From positions 1 through 25,601 of the forward strand of contig JBGUIY010000052.1 of assembly GCA_045113475.1 (NCBI GenBank): a stretch of 25,601 nucleotides of DNA, written 5' to 3'. Source of the DNA: UBA4246 sp045113475. Its GTDB lineage: Bacteria > Bacillota > Clostridia > Christensenellales > Aristaeellaceae. Position 1 is the first letter of the stretch, and each line of letters starts with the position of its first letter. A program made the translations under genes and the position numbers. Shown here piece after piece: positions 17,819-25,601 of the stretch. Below the pieces are notes generated by a model, which was not told the origin of the DNA, searched no databases, and was given only the letters and a program-made list of their open reading frames with translations.

Positions 17819-17820
17819 GA

Positions 17821-18144
17821 CTAAAACGTCATTTGCACCATCGCCATATACGCCGCCGTCCCTGCCAGGATACTGAGCAGGGAGTTTCTTTTCCAGGCCT
17901 GGAGGCCGATCACGATGACGGCGGCGATCAGCTCGGGCAGGCCGTGGGGATATTGGGCGGGGGTCACGTCCTTCAGGCAGTAGATTACCAGCATGCCGAT
18001 CATGGCGGGGGGCAGCACTTCGCCCAGATACGTGATGTAGGGCGGGGTGCGCTTCCGGAAGACGATGAACGGCAGGAAGCGCAGGAGAATGGTGACGACG
18101 GACATCACGGCGACCATCAGCGCAGCGTGGCTGGCCCCGGTCAT
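17821..18144 (-). CDS. azlD: Branched-chain amino acid exporter small subunit AzlD
   Basis: A 107-residue membrane protein with four hydrophobic segments, matching the AzlD family in size and pattern (TILLRFLPFIVFRKRTPPYI and YLGEVLPPAMIGMLVIYCLKD are characteristic). AzlC and AzlD together form an exporter for branched-chain amino acids or related compounds. The start at 18144 overlaps the azlC stop (ATGA); the frame extends further upstream but that part lies inside azlC. A GGAGGTG-type site sits just before the start in the azlC end. Confidence 0.92.
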   Translation of the reverse strand: MTGASHAALMVAVMSVVTILLRFLPFIVFRKRTPPYITYLGEVLPPAMIGMLVIYCLKDVTPAQYPHGLPELIAAVIVIGLQAWKRNSLLSILAGTAAYMAMVQMTF

Positions 18145-18836
18145 CGTTTCACCTCCCGGGCGCCCAGCCGCCCGCGCAGCAGGGACAAAATCAGGGTGAT
18201 CAGCAGCATGGCCGGGATCAGGAATTGCTCCGGCCCGAATACGATCAGGCACAGGAGGGTGCTCAGCAGGCCGGTCAGGGCCGGCGCGTGCTCCCGGGTG
18301 GAGAGCCACTGCTCCGTAAAGGATGCGATGAACAGCGCGGTCATGGAAAACTCGATGCCCACGGTAGAAAACGGCAACACGGAGCCCAGCAGGCTGCCCA
18401 GCACGCTGCCCGCGACCCAGTAGCTGTGGTTGAAGAGCGACAGCAGGAACCGGTACAGGTGTTCGTCCGTGCCTTCCGGGACCTGGCCGTCGCAGAGGAT
18501 CGAATAGGTCTCGTCCGTCAGGGCGAAGATCATGTAGGGCTTGTAACGGCCCGCGTTTTTGTATTTCCCGATCATGGAAATGCTGTAGAACAGGTGCCGC
18601 GCGTTGACCATGAATGAGGTCAGGACCGCCGTGAGCACGGACGCGCCGCCGGAAATCAGGCCGACGCCCACGAACTGCAGCGAGCCTGCGAAGATCAGCA
18701 GGCTCATGGCGAAGGCCCAGCCGACGCCGTAGCCCGCGCTGCGCAGCAGGATGCCGAAACCGGTGCCCAGCACGATATACCCTGCCATCACCGGGATCGA
18801 GTGGTAAAACGCCTGTTTTGCCGTCCGGGCTCTCAT
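18141..18836 (-). CDS. azlC: Branched-chain amino acid exporter large subunit AzlC
   Basis: A 231-residue membrane protein of the AzlC (LIV-E) family. Diagnostic segments are the N-terminal GYIVLGTGFGILLRSAGYG, FAGSLQFVGVGLI, SFMVNARHLFYSISM and ALTDETYSI. It pairs with AzlD to export branched-chain amino acids; the exact substrate cannot be read from sequence. AAAGGAGG lies about 8 bases before the ATG at 18836. It follows the DUF554 gene by 32 bases and overlaps azlD by 4 bases. Confidence 0.93.
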   Translation of the reverse strand: MRARTAKQAFYHSIPVMAGYIVLGTGFGILLRSAGYGVGWAFAMSLLIFAGSLQFVGVGLISGGASVLTAVLTSFMVNARHLFYSISMIGKYKNAGRYKPYMIFALTDETYSILCDGQVPEGTDEHLYRFLLSLFNHSYWVAGSVLGSLLGSVLPFSTVGIEFSMTALFIASFTEQWLSTREHAPALTGLLSTLLCLIVFGPEQFLIPAMLLITLILSLLRGRLGAREVKR

Positions 18837-18868
18837 GCGCGGCCTCCTTTCCGTGGGATGAATCTCTG

Positions 18869-19594
18869 TCAGAAGCTCCAGGGGAGATAGGCGGCGGCCA
18901 CCGCCAGGATCAGGGCGGGCAGCATGTTCGCGACGCGGATCTTCTTGCCCCAGACCAGATTGACGCCCACGCAGAAGATCAGCACGGAGCCGATCAGGGA
19001 CAGGTACTGCACCGCCGCAGCCGTCATCACCGGGGCCAATACGCTGGCCAGCAGCGTCACGCCGCCCTGCAGCAGCAGCACCGGTATGGCGGAGAAGGCG
19101 CAGCCTTTGCCCATGGAGGAGGTCATGACCGCGATGATGATGAAGTCCAGCACCGCCTTCACGGCGAGGGTCGAATAATCGCCCGTGATGCCGTCCCGGA
19201 TCGAACCCACGATGGCCATCGCGCCGATGCAGACGGTCAGGGAAGCCGTCACGAAGGCGTTCACGAAGCCCTTGTCGCCGCTGTTGCCGGTGCGGCGCTT
19301 CAGCCATTCCCCGAATCGCTCGATGCCGTGCTCCAGGTACAGCAGCTCCCCGACGACCGTGCCGAGGGTGAGGCAGAGCACCACCAGAAAGGACTTCGCG
19401 CTGGCGACCGCGCCTTCGCGGATGCTCAGCATGCCCTCCATGGCTCCGGCGATGGCGATGAACAGGGTGCTGACGCCGCAGGCTTTGGTCAGCGAGTCCT
19501 GCTGGTCTTCCCTGAACAGCTTTCCCGTCCAATGGCCCACGAGCCCGCCGGCTACGATGGCGCTGCAGTTGATGATGGTTCCGAGTCCGAGCAT
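18869..19594 (-). CDS. DUF554 family membrane protein
   Basis: A 241-residue membrane protein of the DUF554 (YdfK-like) family with about seven hydrophobic segments. Typical family features are the N-terminal GLGTIINCSAIVAGGLVG, the CVGAMAIVGSIRDG-like segment (here VCIGAMAIVGSIRDGITGD) and the VKAVLDFIIIAVMTSSMGKG segment. The transported substrate or role is not known. The start at 19594 is chosen over an upstream ATG at 19615 because GGAGG lies 7-8 bases before it. It is the first gene of the DUF554-azlC-azlD unit, which suggests a link to amino-acid or small-molecule export, an inference from position only. Confidence 0.88.
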   Translation of the reverse strand: MLGLGTIINCSAIVAGGLVGHWTGKLFREDQQDSLTKACGVSTLFIAIAGAMEGMLSIREGAVASAKSFLVVLCLTLGTVVGELLYLEHGIERFGEWLKRRTGNSGDKGFVNAFVTASLTVCIGAMAIVGSIRDGITGDYSTLAVKAVLDFIIIAVMTSSMGKGCAFSAIPVLLLQGGVTLLASVLAPVMTAAAVQYLSLIGSVLIFCVGVNLVWGKKIRVANMLPALILAVAAAYLPWSF

Positions 19595-19629
19595 GGTGCT
19601 GCCTCCGTGGTGCATGAATTACGTGGCCC

Positions 19630-19658
19630 ATCATACCACATCGGACTGGATTGCACAA
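19630..19658 (-). promoter_or_regulatory. Promoter of the DUF554-azlCD operon
   Basis: On the - strand, TTGTGC (19653-19658) and TATGAT (19630-19635) are 17 bases apart. It diverges from the ABC operon promoter about 75 bases away. Confidence 0.7.
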
Positions 19659-19710
19659 ATAAATATACAAGAAATGAACAGCGCCGGGACCGGAAAGCCG
19701 TGCTGCTGAC

Positions 19711-19731
19711 ACAATTTGCGTGCGCAATTGT
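19711..19731. promoter_or_regulatory. Palindromic candidate operator between divergent operons
   Basis: ACAATTTGCG and TGCGCAATTGT form an imperfect palindrome with one bulged base, directly upstream of the -35 box of the ABC operon and about 50 bases from the divergent promoter. It could be a shared regulator site. Confidence 0.4.
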
Positions 19732-19732
19732 C

Positions 19733-19762
19733 TTGTACATTCGACGAGTTCCATGGTACAAT
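19733..19762 (+). promoter_or_regulatory. Promoter of the amino-acid ABC operon
   Basis: TTGTAC (19733-19738) and TACAAT (19757-19762) are 18 bases apart. The predicted start is about 37 bases before the ATG at 19807, leaving room for the AAGGAGGAG site. Confidence 0.7.
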
Positions 19763-19806
19763 AATCGCACCGGACAGAATACAGCCGGGAAAAGGAGGAG
19801 CTGACG

Positions 19807-20601
19807 ATGTACAACATCTGCAAACGGCTGCTGGCGATGGGGCTGGCGGTATTGATGCTCATATCTGCGGCCTCCGTTCTGGCGGAAGACGATCTGCTGA
19901 CGCGTATCCAGAAGCGCGGGAGCATCGTCATCGCGACGGAGGGCAACTGGAGCCCGTGGACGTACCATGACAAGGACGACGAGCTGGTGGGCCTGGACAT
20001 CGAGATCGGCAAACTGATCGCGGAAGGCCTGGGGGTCAGGGCCGAATTCAAGGAGACGGATTTCAACTCCATCTTCGGCGGCATCGACTCCGGCCGCTTC
20101 GACATCGCCTGCAACGGCGTGGGCTACACCGAGGAGCGGGCGGAAAAGTACTCCTTCTCCACGCCCTATGTGTACACACATAAGGTGCTGGTGGTGCGGG
20201 ACGACAACGATACCATCCACACCGTCGAGGACCTGAACGGCAGGAAGAGCGCGAACTCCGCGTCTTCCACCTACGCGGCCCTGGCGGAAGCCAACGGCGC
20301 GGTCATGACCTATGTGGACAGCCTGCCGGAGACCATTACCCTGCTGGTCCAGGGCAGGGTGGACGCCACCATCAACGCCCAGGTGTCCATCGTGAACTAC
20401 ATGAAGGAGCATCCGGACGCCAGGATCAAGATCGCCCAGATGATGCCCGCCGATCCGGTGGCTTATCCCGTACTGAAGGGCGCGGATACAGAAAGTCTGA
20501 TCGAAGCAGTCAACAACATCCTGGAGGAGGCCCGGCAGGACGGCCGGCTGGCTGAGATCTCCATGAAGTATTTCGGCCTTGACCTGACGCAGCCCGACTG
20601 A
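19807..20601 (+). CDS. Amino-acid ABC transporter substrate-binding protein
   Basis: A 264-residue periplasmic-binding-protein type 2 (SBP_bac_3) protein for a polar amino acid or derivative. A signal peptide (about 1-26, cleaved after VLA before EDD) is followed by KRGSIVIATEGNWSPWTYHD, GLDIEIGKLIAEGLG, FNSIFGGIDSGRFDIACNGV and the ERAEKYSFSTPY segment, all typical of this class. The usual Gram-positive lipobox Cys is absent, so anchoring to the membrane is unexplained. AAGGAGGAG lies 6-7 bases before the ATG. It is the first gene of a four-gene operon with an M20 peptidase, a permease and an ATPase. The specific ligand cannot be read from the sequence. Confidence 0.92.
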   Translation: MYNICKRLLAMGLAVLMLISAASVLAEDDLLTRIQKRGSIVIATEGNWSPWTYHDKDDELVGLDIEIGKLIAEGLGVRAEFKETDFNSIFGGIDSGRFDIACNGVGYTEERAEKYSFSTPYVYTHKVLVVRDDNDTIHTVEDLNGRKSANSASSTYAALAEANGAVMTYVDSLPETITLLVQGRVDATINAQVSIVNYMKEHPDARIKIAQMMPADPVAYPVLKGADTESLIEAVNNILEEARQDGRLAEISMKYFGLDLTQPD

Positions 20602-20603
20602 AG

Positions 20604-22010
20604 ATGACGAACGCGGAACTGTTCATACACGAAACCGATTACCCCGACCTGAATATTCCGGCAGCCGCAGCGCACCTGCAGGGTGCGCTGCGGTTTCAGA
20701 CGGTCAGCCATGTGGATACCGCCCGTACGGATTACGGCCAGTTTGACGCTCTCCACGCGTATCTGCGGGAGAGCTATCCGCATTTATCGGCCGCAGCGGT
20801 GTGGGAGGAGATCGGGCACAGCCTGCTGATCACGGTTCCGGGCATGGACGAAACGCTCCGCCCGGCGCTGCTGATGGCGCACCAGGACGTGGTGCCCGTC
20901 GTCCCCGGCACGGAAGGCGAATGGCGGCACGGCCCCTTCAGCGGCGACCTGGCCGACGGGTATATCTGGGGCCGCGGGGCCATGGATATCAAGGAAATGC
21001 TGATCGGCATCCTGGAGAGCGCCGAGTACTGGCTGGGCCGGGGCTCGCGGTTTCAGAGGACCCTTTACCTGGCCTTCGGCGAGGACGAGGAGACCTGTTC
21101 CGTGGGCGTACGGGCCATCGCGGAGACCCTCGCTTCCCGTGGCGTGACCCTGGAATACGTGCTGGACGAGGGCGCGGGCGACGTGACGGACGCGGCCGAC
21201 TACGGCGCGCCGGGGACGCTGGTCTGCCCGGTCGGCATGTACGAGAAGGGTTATGGCGATCTGCGGATCCGGGCCTTCTCCCACGGCGGGCACAGCTCGA
21301 ACCCCTTCCACGGCACCTCCCTGGGGGATATGTCGGAGGCGATCGTGGCCATTCTCCGCAGCGCGCCGGCGCCGCGGATGTCCGAGGCGGTCAGGCAGAC
21401 GCTGAAGCTGCTTGCGCCGCGCATCACGCAGGAGCCCATGGTGCTTTGGGCGAAGGCGCCGGAACGGTACGAGGCGGAGATCCTGGACTGGTTCTGCCGG
21501 CACGAGAGTCTGTACCACCAGGTGCGGACCACGCTGGCGCCGACCATGATCAGGGGCGGCGCGCCGGCGGCGAACGTGATGCCCCGCGACATGGAGGCGG
21601 TGATCAACCTGCGGCTGATCCCGGAGGACACGCCGGACGGACTGATCGCGGCCTTCCGGCAGACGGTGGGGGACAAGGTGCGGCTGGACTGGCTGCAGCA
21701 GATCGGGGCCTCTGTGCCTTCCGACCTGGACGCCTGGGGATACCGGTGTCTTACGCGGACGCTGGAGCGGTATTTCGACCGCCTGGTCTTCATCCCCGCC
21801 CAGAACAAGGGCGCCACCGATGCCCGGTGGTACGAGCCCCTCTGCCGCTGCGTCATGCGCTTCGGGCCCTTCCTGGAGGAAGAGGAGATCTCCCGTGAGG
21901 GCGTCCACGGCGTCAACGAGCGCATTTCCGTGCGCGCCTATGCCCAGGGCATCCGCGTGCTGACCCATATGATCGAAACCACCTGCCTTTTAAACGGAGC
22001 GGCTGAATGA
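20604..22010 (+). CDS. M20 family metallopeptidase (carboxypeptidase S-like)
   Basis: A 468-residue cytoplasmic zinc hydrolase; no signal peptide. Metal and catalytic residues are in place: H93 and D95 (MAHQDVVPV), D128 (GRGAMDIK), the base and ligand pair E162-E163 (FGEDEET), D188-E189 and SHGGHSSNP at about 226-234, where the family uses His in the lid domain. A C-terminal GVHGVNERI supplies the last His ligand. The length and motif spacing fit the larger M20A/PM20D1-like group, which cleaves dipeptides or N-acyl amino acids. It starts 2 bases after the binding protein stop, has only a weak ribosome binding site, and overlaps the permease start. Its place inside an ABC operon suggests it processes the imported compound. 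Confidence 0.92.
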   Translation: MTNAELFIHETDYPDLNIPAAAAHLQGALRFQTVSHVDTARTDYGQFDALHAYLRESYPHLSAAAVWEEIGHSLLITVPGMDETLRPALLMAHQDVVPVVPGTEGEWRHGPFSGDLADGYIWGRGAMDIKEMLIGILESAEYWLGRGSRFQRTLYLAFGEDEETCSVGVRAIAETLASRGVTLEYVLDEGAGDVTDAADYGAPGTLVCPVGMYEKGYGDLRIRAFSHGGHSSNPFHGTSLGDMSEAIVAILRSAPAPRMSEAVRQTLKLLAPRITQEPMVLWAKAPERYEAEILDWFCRHESLYHQVRTTLAPTMIRGGAPAANVMPRDMEAVINLRLIPEDTPDGLIAAFRQTVGDKVRLDWLQQIGASVPSDLDAWGYRCLTRTLERYFDRLVFIPAQNKGATDARWYEPLCRCVMRFGPFLEEEEISREGVHGVNERISVRAYAQGIRVLTHMIETTCLLNGAAE

Positions 22011-22677
22011 ACGAACGTCTTTGGAACATCATCGTTGAATCCTTCCCCAAGCTGCTGGAGTACGGCGTCAGGGTCACCGTGCCGCTGACCATCTATTCCT
22101 TCCTGCTGGCGCTGGTCATCGCGGTCATCGTGGCGATGATCCAGTACGCGGACGTCAAGCCGCTGCTGCCCGTCTGCCGGTTCTATATCTGGCTCATCCG
22201 CGGCACGCCGCTGCTGGTGCAGCTGTATGTGGTGTTTTACGTGCTGCCTGAGATCGGCATTATGCTGGACGCCTTCCCGGTGGCGGTGCTCGTGTTCGGC
22301 TTCAACGAAGGCGCATATATGGCCGAAACCATCCGCGGCGCGCTGGAGAGCGTGTCCGTGGGGCAAATGGAAGCCGGCTACTGCGTGGGCCTCAACTATG
22401 TCCAGACCATGCGCCACGTGGTGCTGCCCCAGGCCTTCCGCACGGCGTTCCCCGCCCTGTCCAACTCGCTGATCTCCATGGTCAAGGGCACCAGCCTGGC
22501 CAGCACCATCACCGTGCGCGAAATGCTGACCGAGGCCAAGATCATCAACGGCCGCGTGCTGGAGACCGGCGGCCTGTATGTGGAGGTCGCCGTGATCTAC
22601 CTGGCCTTCTGCACGCTGCTGACCTGGCTGCAGCACGTGCTTGAGCGCCGGCTCGCCCGCCGCGGAGGTGCTGTCAA

Positions 22678-22681
<4 letters not shown>
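22007..22681 (+). CDS. Amino-acid ABC transporter permease
   Basis: A 224-residue permease of the HisMQ/GlnP type, with about five transmembrane helices. The N-terminus has YGVRVTVPLTIYSF, followed by FYIWLIRGTPLLVQLYVVFY and the EAA loop EAGYCVGLNYVQTMRHVVLP. In such systems a single permease usually acts as a homodimer with two ATPase subunits. It overlaps the M20 gene by 4 bases (ATGA) and the ATPase gene by 4 bases, so the genes are translationally coupled. Confidence 0.94.
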
Positions 22682-23424
<743 letters not shown>

Positions 23425-23432
23425 GCCATTCG

Positions 23433-23458
23433 TCCGCCGTCCTGCGACGGCGGATTTT
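23433..23458 (+). terminator. Rho-independent terminator of the ABC operon
   Basis: A perfect 9-bp stem (TCCGCCGTC at 23433-23441 with GACGGCGGA at 23446-23454) with a CTGC loop is followed by TTTTGTATTTT. Confidence 0.88.
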
Positions 23459-23575
23459 GTATTTTCGGGAATCGGCAGTTATGACGGCTTCAAACGGATC
23501 CTCCCTGTCCGGGGACCGGCAGAACGAAGCAGGACCGTCCGTCAGGAAGCATCATCATTCACAGAGGGTGGATCC

Positions 23576-24787
23576 ATGAAAGATTTTTATCAAAAACCGA
23601 TCATTGCACTGATGACTGCGCTCCTCTGTATCTGCAGTGCGTTATTGTTTACCGGCTATACGGACCCGGAACCGGACAGGAGCCACGCGCCGTATGAGGC
23701 GGATTTCGAACTGCTGTGGGATGAGCTCACGGACAGTTATCCCTATCTGCCGTACCTGAGGGAGCAGGGCACGGACACGGATTCGATCTGTGAACGGTAT
23801 TCGGCGGAGCTTGCTTCTGTTGATGGTGAGGCTGAATTTGCGTACATGCTTCAGCGCATGTTTTCCGAGCTCGGCAATTTCGCGCATCTGAGCCTCGTCA
23901 CGCCGGAACTCTACCGGAATTATTGCTATATTTATGCCGCGGACGACGATCCTGAAGCTGAGCATTCCCCGGGGGTATTCAGGAGCATCCTGCAGGATCC
24001 GCGGCTGTCGGCCAGATACAGGGCGCCGGAACGCCCGGGGGAGGCCCGGGACACAGAAACTGAAAACCGGTATCCGAAAGCGGCCGTTCATTACTATGAT
24101 GACTGCAAAGCACTGTATCTGCAGATCCCGTCCTTTGCGCAGGAGACAGTCCGTCGGGACAGGTACGTGATCTGTGATGCGCTGAAAAAATATCCGGAGA
24201 CGGAGCATATCATTTTTGACATCACCGGAAACAGCGGCGGAAGCGATCAATACTGGATGGAGAACCTGGTCGCTCCCTTTGGCGGCCGCTACGAATTCCG
24301 TTTCCGGAATTTTTTCAGAAAATCCGGCATTTATGATGAATACTATCCCGACCTTGAAACGCGGCCGGTAACCGGTCTGGAAGATGCGCCGGCGTGGGCG
24401 GAACGGATGGGGCTGGACCGGTACTATGAATCCACGCTGGTTCTGCCGGAAGAGGGCAGTGTACCTCTGCCCCTGAACAGGGATATCAGGAGATGGGTCC
24501 TGACCGGCAGCCGGGTCTATTCGGCGTCTGAAAAGTTTGCTTGTTTCTGCAAAGCCACCGGGTGGGCGACGCTGGTCGGAAGAAGGACGTCCGGCGACGG
24601 GCTGGGCGCCACGCCGGTCCTGATCCTTCTGCCGGATTCCGGATTATTGGTCAGGTTTTCGTATTTTGCGGGTGAAAACCCGGACGGCAGCCTCAACGCC
24701 GCCGCAGGAACACGCCCGGACGTGATATGCGTCAAAAACACGCTGCCTCTGACCCGCTGCCTGGAGCTGATCCGGAATGGGTATTGA
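23576..24787 (+). CDS. Exported S41-like peptidase
   Basis: A 403-residue protein related to the S41 (C-terminal processing/tricorn-core) peptidases. An N-terminal hydrophobic signal (about 8-26) ends in LLFTGYTD. The family core shows as EHIIFDITGNSGGSDQYW (about 210-227), the counterpart of the D-x-R-x-N-x-GG segment, and as VYSASEKFA (314-322), where Ser316 is the likely nucleophile. It is followed by GWATLVGRRTSGDGLG, matching the G-x-x-x-L-V-G-x-x-T-x-G segment. No PDZ domain is visible. The usual lysine partner cannot be fixed from sequence alone; K320 of SASEK is a candidate. GAGGGTGG lies 6-7 bases before the ATG. It is a single-gene unit. The lipobox-like LFTG is followed by Tyr instead of Cys. 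Confidence 0.82.
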   Translation: MKDFYQKPIIALMTALLCICSALLFTGYTDPEPDRSHAPYEADFELLWDELTDSYPYLPYLREQGTDTDSICERYSAELASVDGEAEFAYMLQRMFSELGNFAHLSLVTPELYRNYCYIYAADDDPEAEHSPGVFRSILQDPRLSARYRAPERPGEARDTETENRYPKAAVHYYDDCKALYLQIPSFAQETVRRDRYVICDALKKYPETEHIIFDITGNSGGSDQYWMENLVAPFGGRYEFRFRNFFRKSGIYDEYYPDLETRPVTGLEDAPAWAERMGLDRYYESTLVLPEEGSVPLPLNRDIRRWVLTGSRVYSASEKFACFCKATGWATLVGRRTSGDGLGATPVLILLPDSGLLVRFSYFAGENPDGSLNAAAGTRPDVICVKNTLPLTRCLELIRNGY

Positions 24788-24909
24788 AGACGGACGACGG
24801 GCATTGAAAACTTGCCGGTGTCAATAAACATCGCAGCAATCACGTTTGGCAGCCTTGCAGGTGCGGCACATCGGGTACTTATACTGATTCTTACCTAAGG
24901 AACCACTGA

Positions 24910-25012
24910 TTATTACTCCGGCAACCAAATATTGCCAGAATCTGTTTGTCCAAAGGGCCGGTTGCTTTGTCCGACGTATCTTCCTGGCAGCATTTAATTG
25001 CCGGAGTAATAA
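24910..25012. repeat. 103-base inverted-repeat element (MITE-like)
   Basis: TTATTACTCCGGCAA (24910-24924) is the exact reverse complement of TTGCCGGAGTAATAA (24998-25012). Pairing continues imperfectly inwards (TTGCCAG with CTGGCAG), giving arms of about 32 bases. Both outer ends are flanked by GA (24908-24909 and 25013-25014), too short to prove a target duplication. Confidence 0.6.
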
Positions 25013-25077
25013 GATTTTCAGCATCCGGTATAGCTGACAGCTATTTGCGGCAGCCAATGAAAAGCTTTGCATGTTGG

Positions 25078-25106
25078 TTGTTTGACACTCTTTGATGTGA
25101 TATACT
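25078..25106 (+). promoter_or_regulatory. Promoter of the GNAT acetyltransferase gene
   Basis: TTGTTT (25078-25083) and TATACT (25101-25106) lie 17 bases apart, and the -10 box is preceded by TGA, giving an extended -10. The predicted start is about 33 bases before the ATG. Confidence 0.75.
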
Positions 25107-25145
25107 TGCCTTGAATCAACAAATCGGAATTTGACGGAGGAAACT

Positions 25146-25601
25146 ATGTTAAAAGATTATGAGATAGATAAACCAATTCTTGAAACTGATAGATTGATTA
25201 TTCGTACGCTTAACGATAACGATGTGGCTGACTTAAAAGAGTGGCTTGGGAGAGATGAAATCTATACATATTGGGGAAGAAAAGCAAGCAAGAACGAGAA
25301 AAATCCTGAACTTATGTTTATTGATCCCCGCCCTTGGGTAAAAAGAAAACCTTCTCCTGATTTTGATTGGGGAATTGTATTGAAAGAATCCAATAAAGTG
25401 GTAGGCATGATTGCGGTATTTGATATCCAAAATGCCAGAATGGGCGATATAGGATACAGAGTTAATCCGGAGTACTGGAATATGGGAATTACTACAGAAG
25501 CTTTAAAGGAAGTCGTACGGTTTATATTTGAAAACACGGAAATAGACCGGTTGAATGGGCGTGTGGATGTAAGAAACATTGCCTCAAATAGGGTTATGGA
25601 A
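25146..25601 (+). CDS. GNAT family acetyltransferase (3' end outside window)
   Basis: The first 152 residues of an N-acetyltransferase of the RimJ/RimL-like group; the frame is open to the window end. The N-terminus ILETDRLIIRTLNDNDVADL is the typical opening of this family. Later segments are VVGMIAVFDIQ and IGYRVNPEYWNMGITTEAL, which corresponds to the acetyl-CoA-binding Q/RxxGxG/A region (here W-N-M-G-I-T), then RLNGRVDVRNIASNRVME. The substrate is unknown. GGAGG lies 5 bases before the ATG. Codon use is AT-rich, about 40% GC by eye, quite unlike the upstream genes, suggesting recent transfer. The C-terminus was not seen. Confidence 0.88.
   Translation, partial: MLKDYEIDKPILETDRLIIRTLNDNDVADLKEWLGRDEIYTYWGRKASKNEKNPELMFIDPRPWVKRKPSPDFDWGIVLKESNKVVGMIAVFDIQNARMGDIGYRVNPEYWNMGITTEALKEVVRFIFENTEIDRLNGRVDVRNIASNRVME

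Larger units (their letters stand above)
24788..25145. other. Intergenic region with a long inverted-repeat element
   Basis: This 358-base region has no supported gene. It holds a 103-base inverted-repeat element (24910-25012), a small TAGCT-GAC-AGCTA hairpin near 25031, and the promoter of the acetyltransferase gene (25078-25106). Base composition drops sharply from here towards the 3' end. Confidence 0.6.

Noticed and set aside
17295..17820. CRISPR array in the 120-base repeat cluster
   Set aside because: The units are about 120 bases long with near-identical interiors and only 2.4 copies; there are no unique spacers and no cas genes.

Overview
The window looks like a chromosomal segment of a GC-rich anaerobic Firmicute of the class Clostridia, perhaps a rumen or gut Christensenellales-type lineage. 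This rests on a clostridial-style Rnf complex, an IspH-ribosomal protein S1 fusion, a split cobalamin-dependent methionine synthase, BspA-like leucine-rich repeats and AGGAGG-type ribosome binding sites. Placement below class level is a guess. No rRNA, tRNA, CRISPR array or complete insertion sequence was seen.

Layout. (1) 1-4980: an rnf operon on the + strand, a 5'-truncated tandem FMN-binding protein followed by rnfC-D-E-A-B, closed by a terminator. There is no rnfG in its usual place between rnfD and rnfE; the FMN-binding protein upstream of rnfC probably fills that role. (2) 5029-8799: small exported or membrane proteins (a secreted protein, a lipoprotein, a two-helix membrane protein, a leucine-rich repeat protein and another membrane protein) with an 800-base non-coding stretch carrying repeat elements. 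(3) 8864-14324: methionine/one-carbon genes on the - strand. metF and a separate MetH reactivation-domain gene are coupled, then comes a lower-GC AAA ATPase with its own strong promoter and three evenly spaced palindromic boxes, then metH (803 aa, lacking the reactivation domain). (4) 14513-16662: the ispH-rpsA fusion, with a strong internal Shine-Dalgarno at the domain boundary. (5) 16758-17820: an unknown exported protein and a repeat cluster including a 120-base tandem repeat. (6) 17821-19594: DUF554-azlC-azlD on the - strand, divergent from (7) 19807-23458: an amino-acid ABC transporter operon (binding protein, M20 peptidase, permease, ATPase). (8) 23576-25601: a secreted S41-like peptidase, a 103-base inverted-repeat element, and an AT-rich GNAT acetyltransferase running off the window.

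How the genes fit together. Rnf couples ferredoxin oxidation to NAD+ reduction and ion pumping; the flavinylated domains would lie on the outer face of the membrane. MetF, MetH and the reactivation protein would act together: methyl-THF is made, its methyl group goes through cobalamin to homocysteine, and oxidised cobalamin is repaired by the separate protein. The ABC operon probably imports an amino-acid derivative that the M20 enzyme hydrolyses inside the cell.

The most promising points are the tandem FMN-domain protein replacing RnfG, the three boxes at exactly 33-base spacing in the ATPase leader, and the internal translation start for S1.
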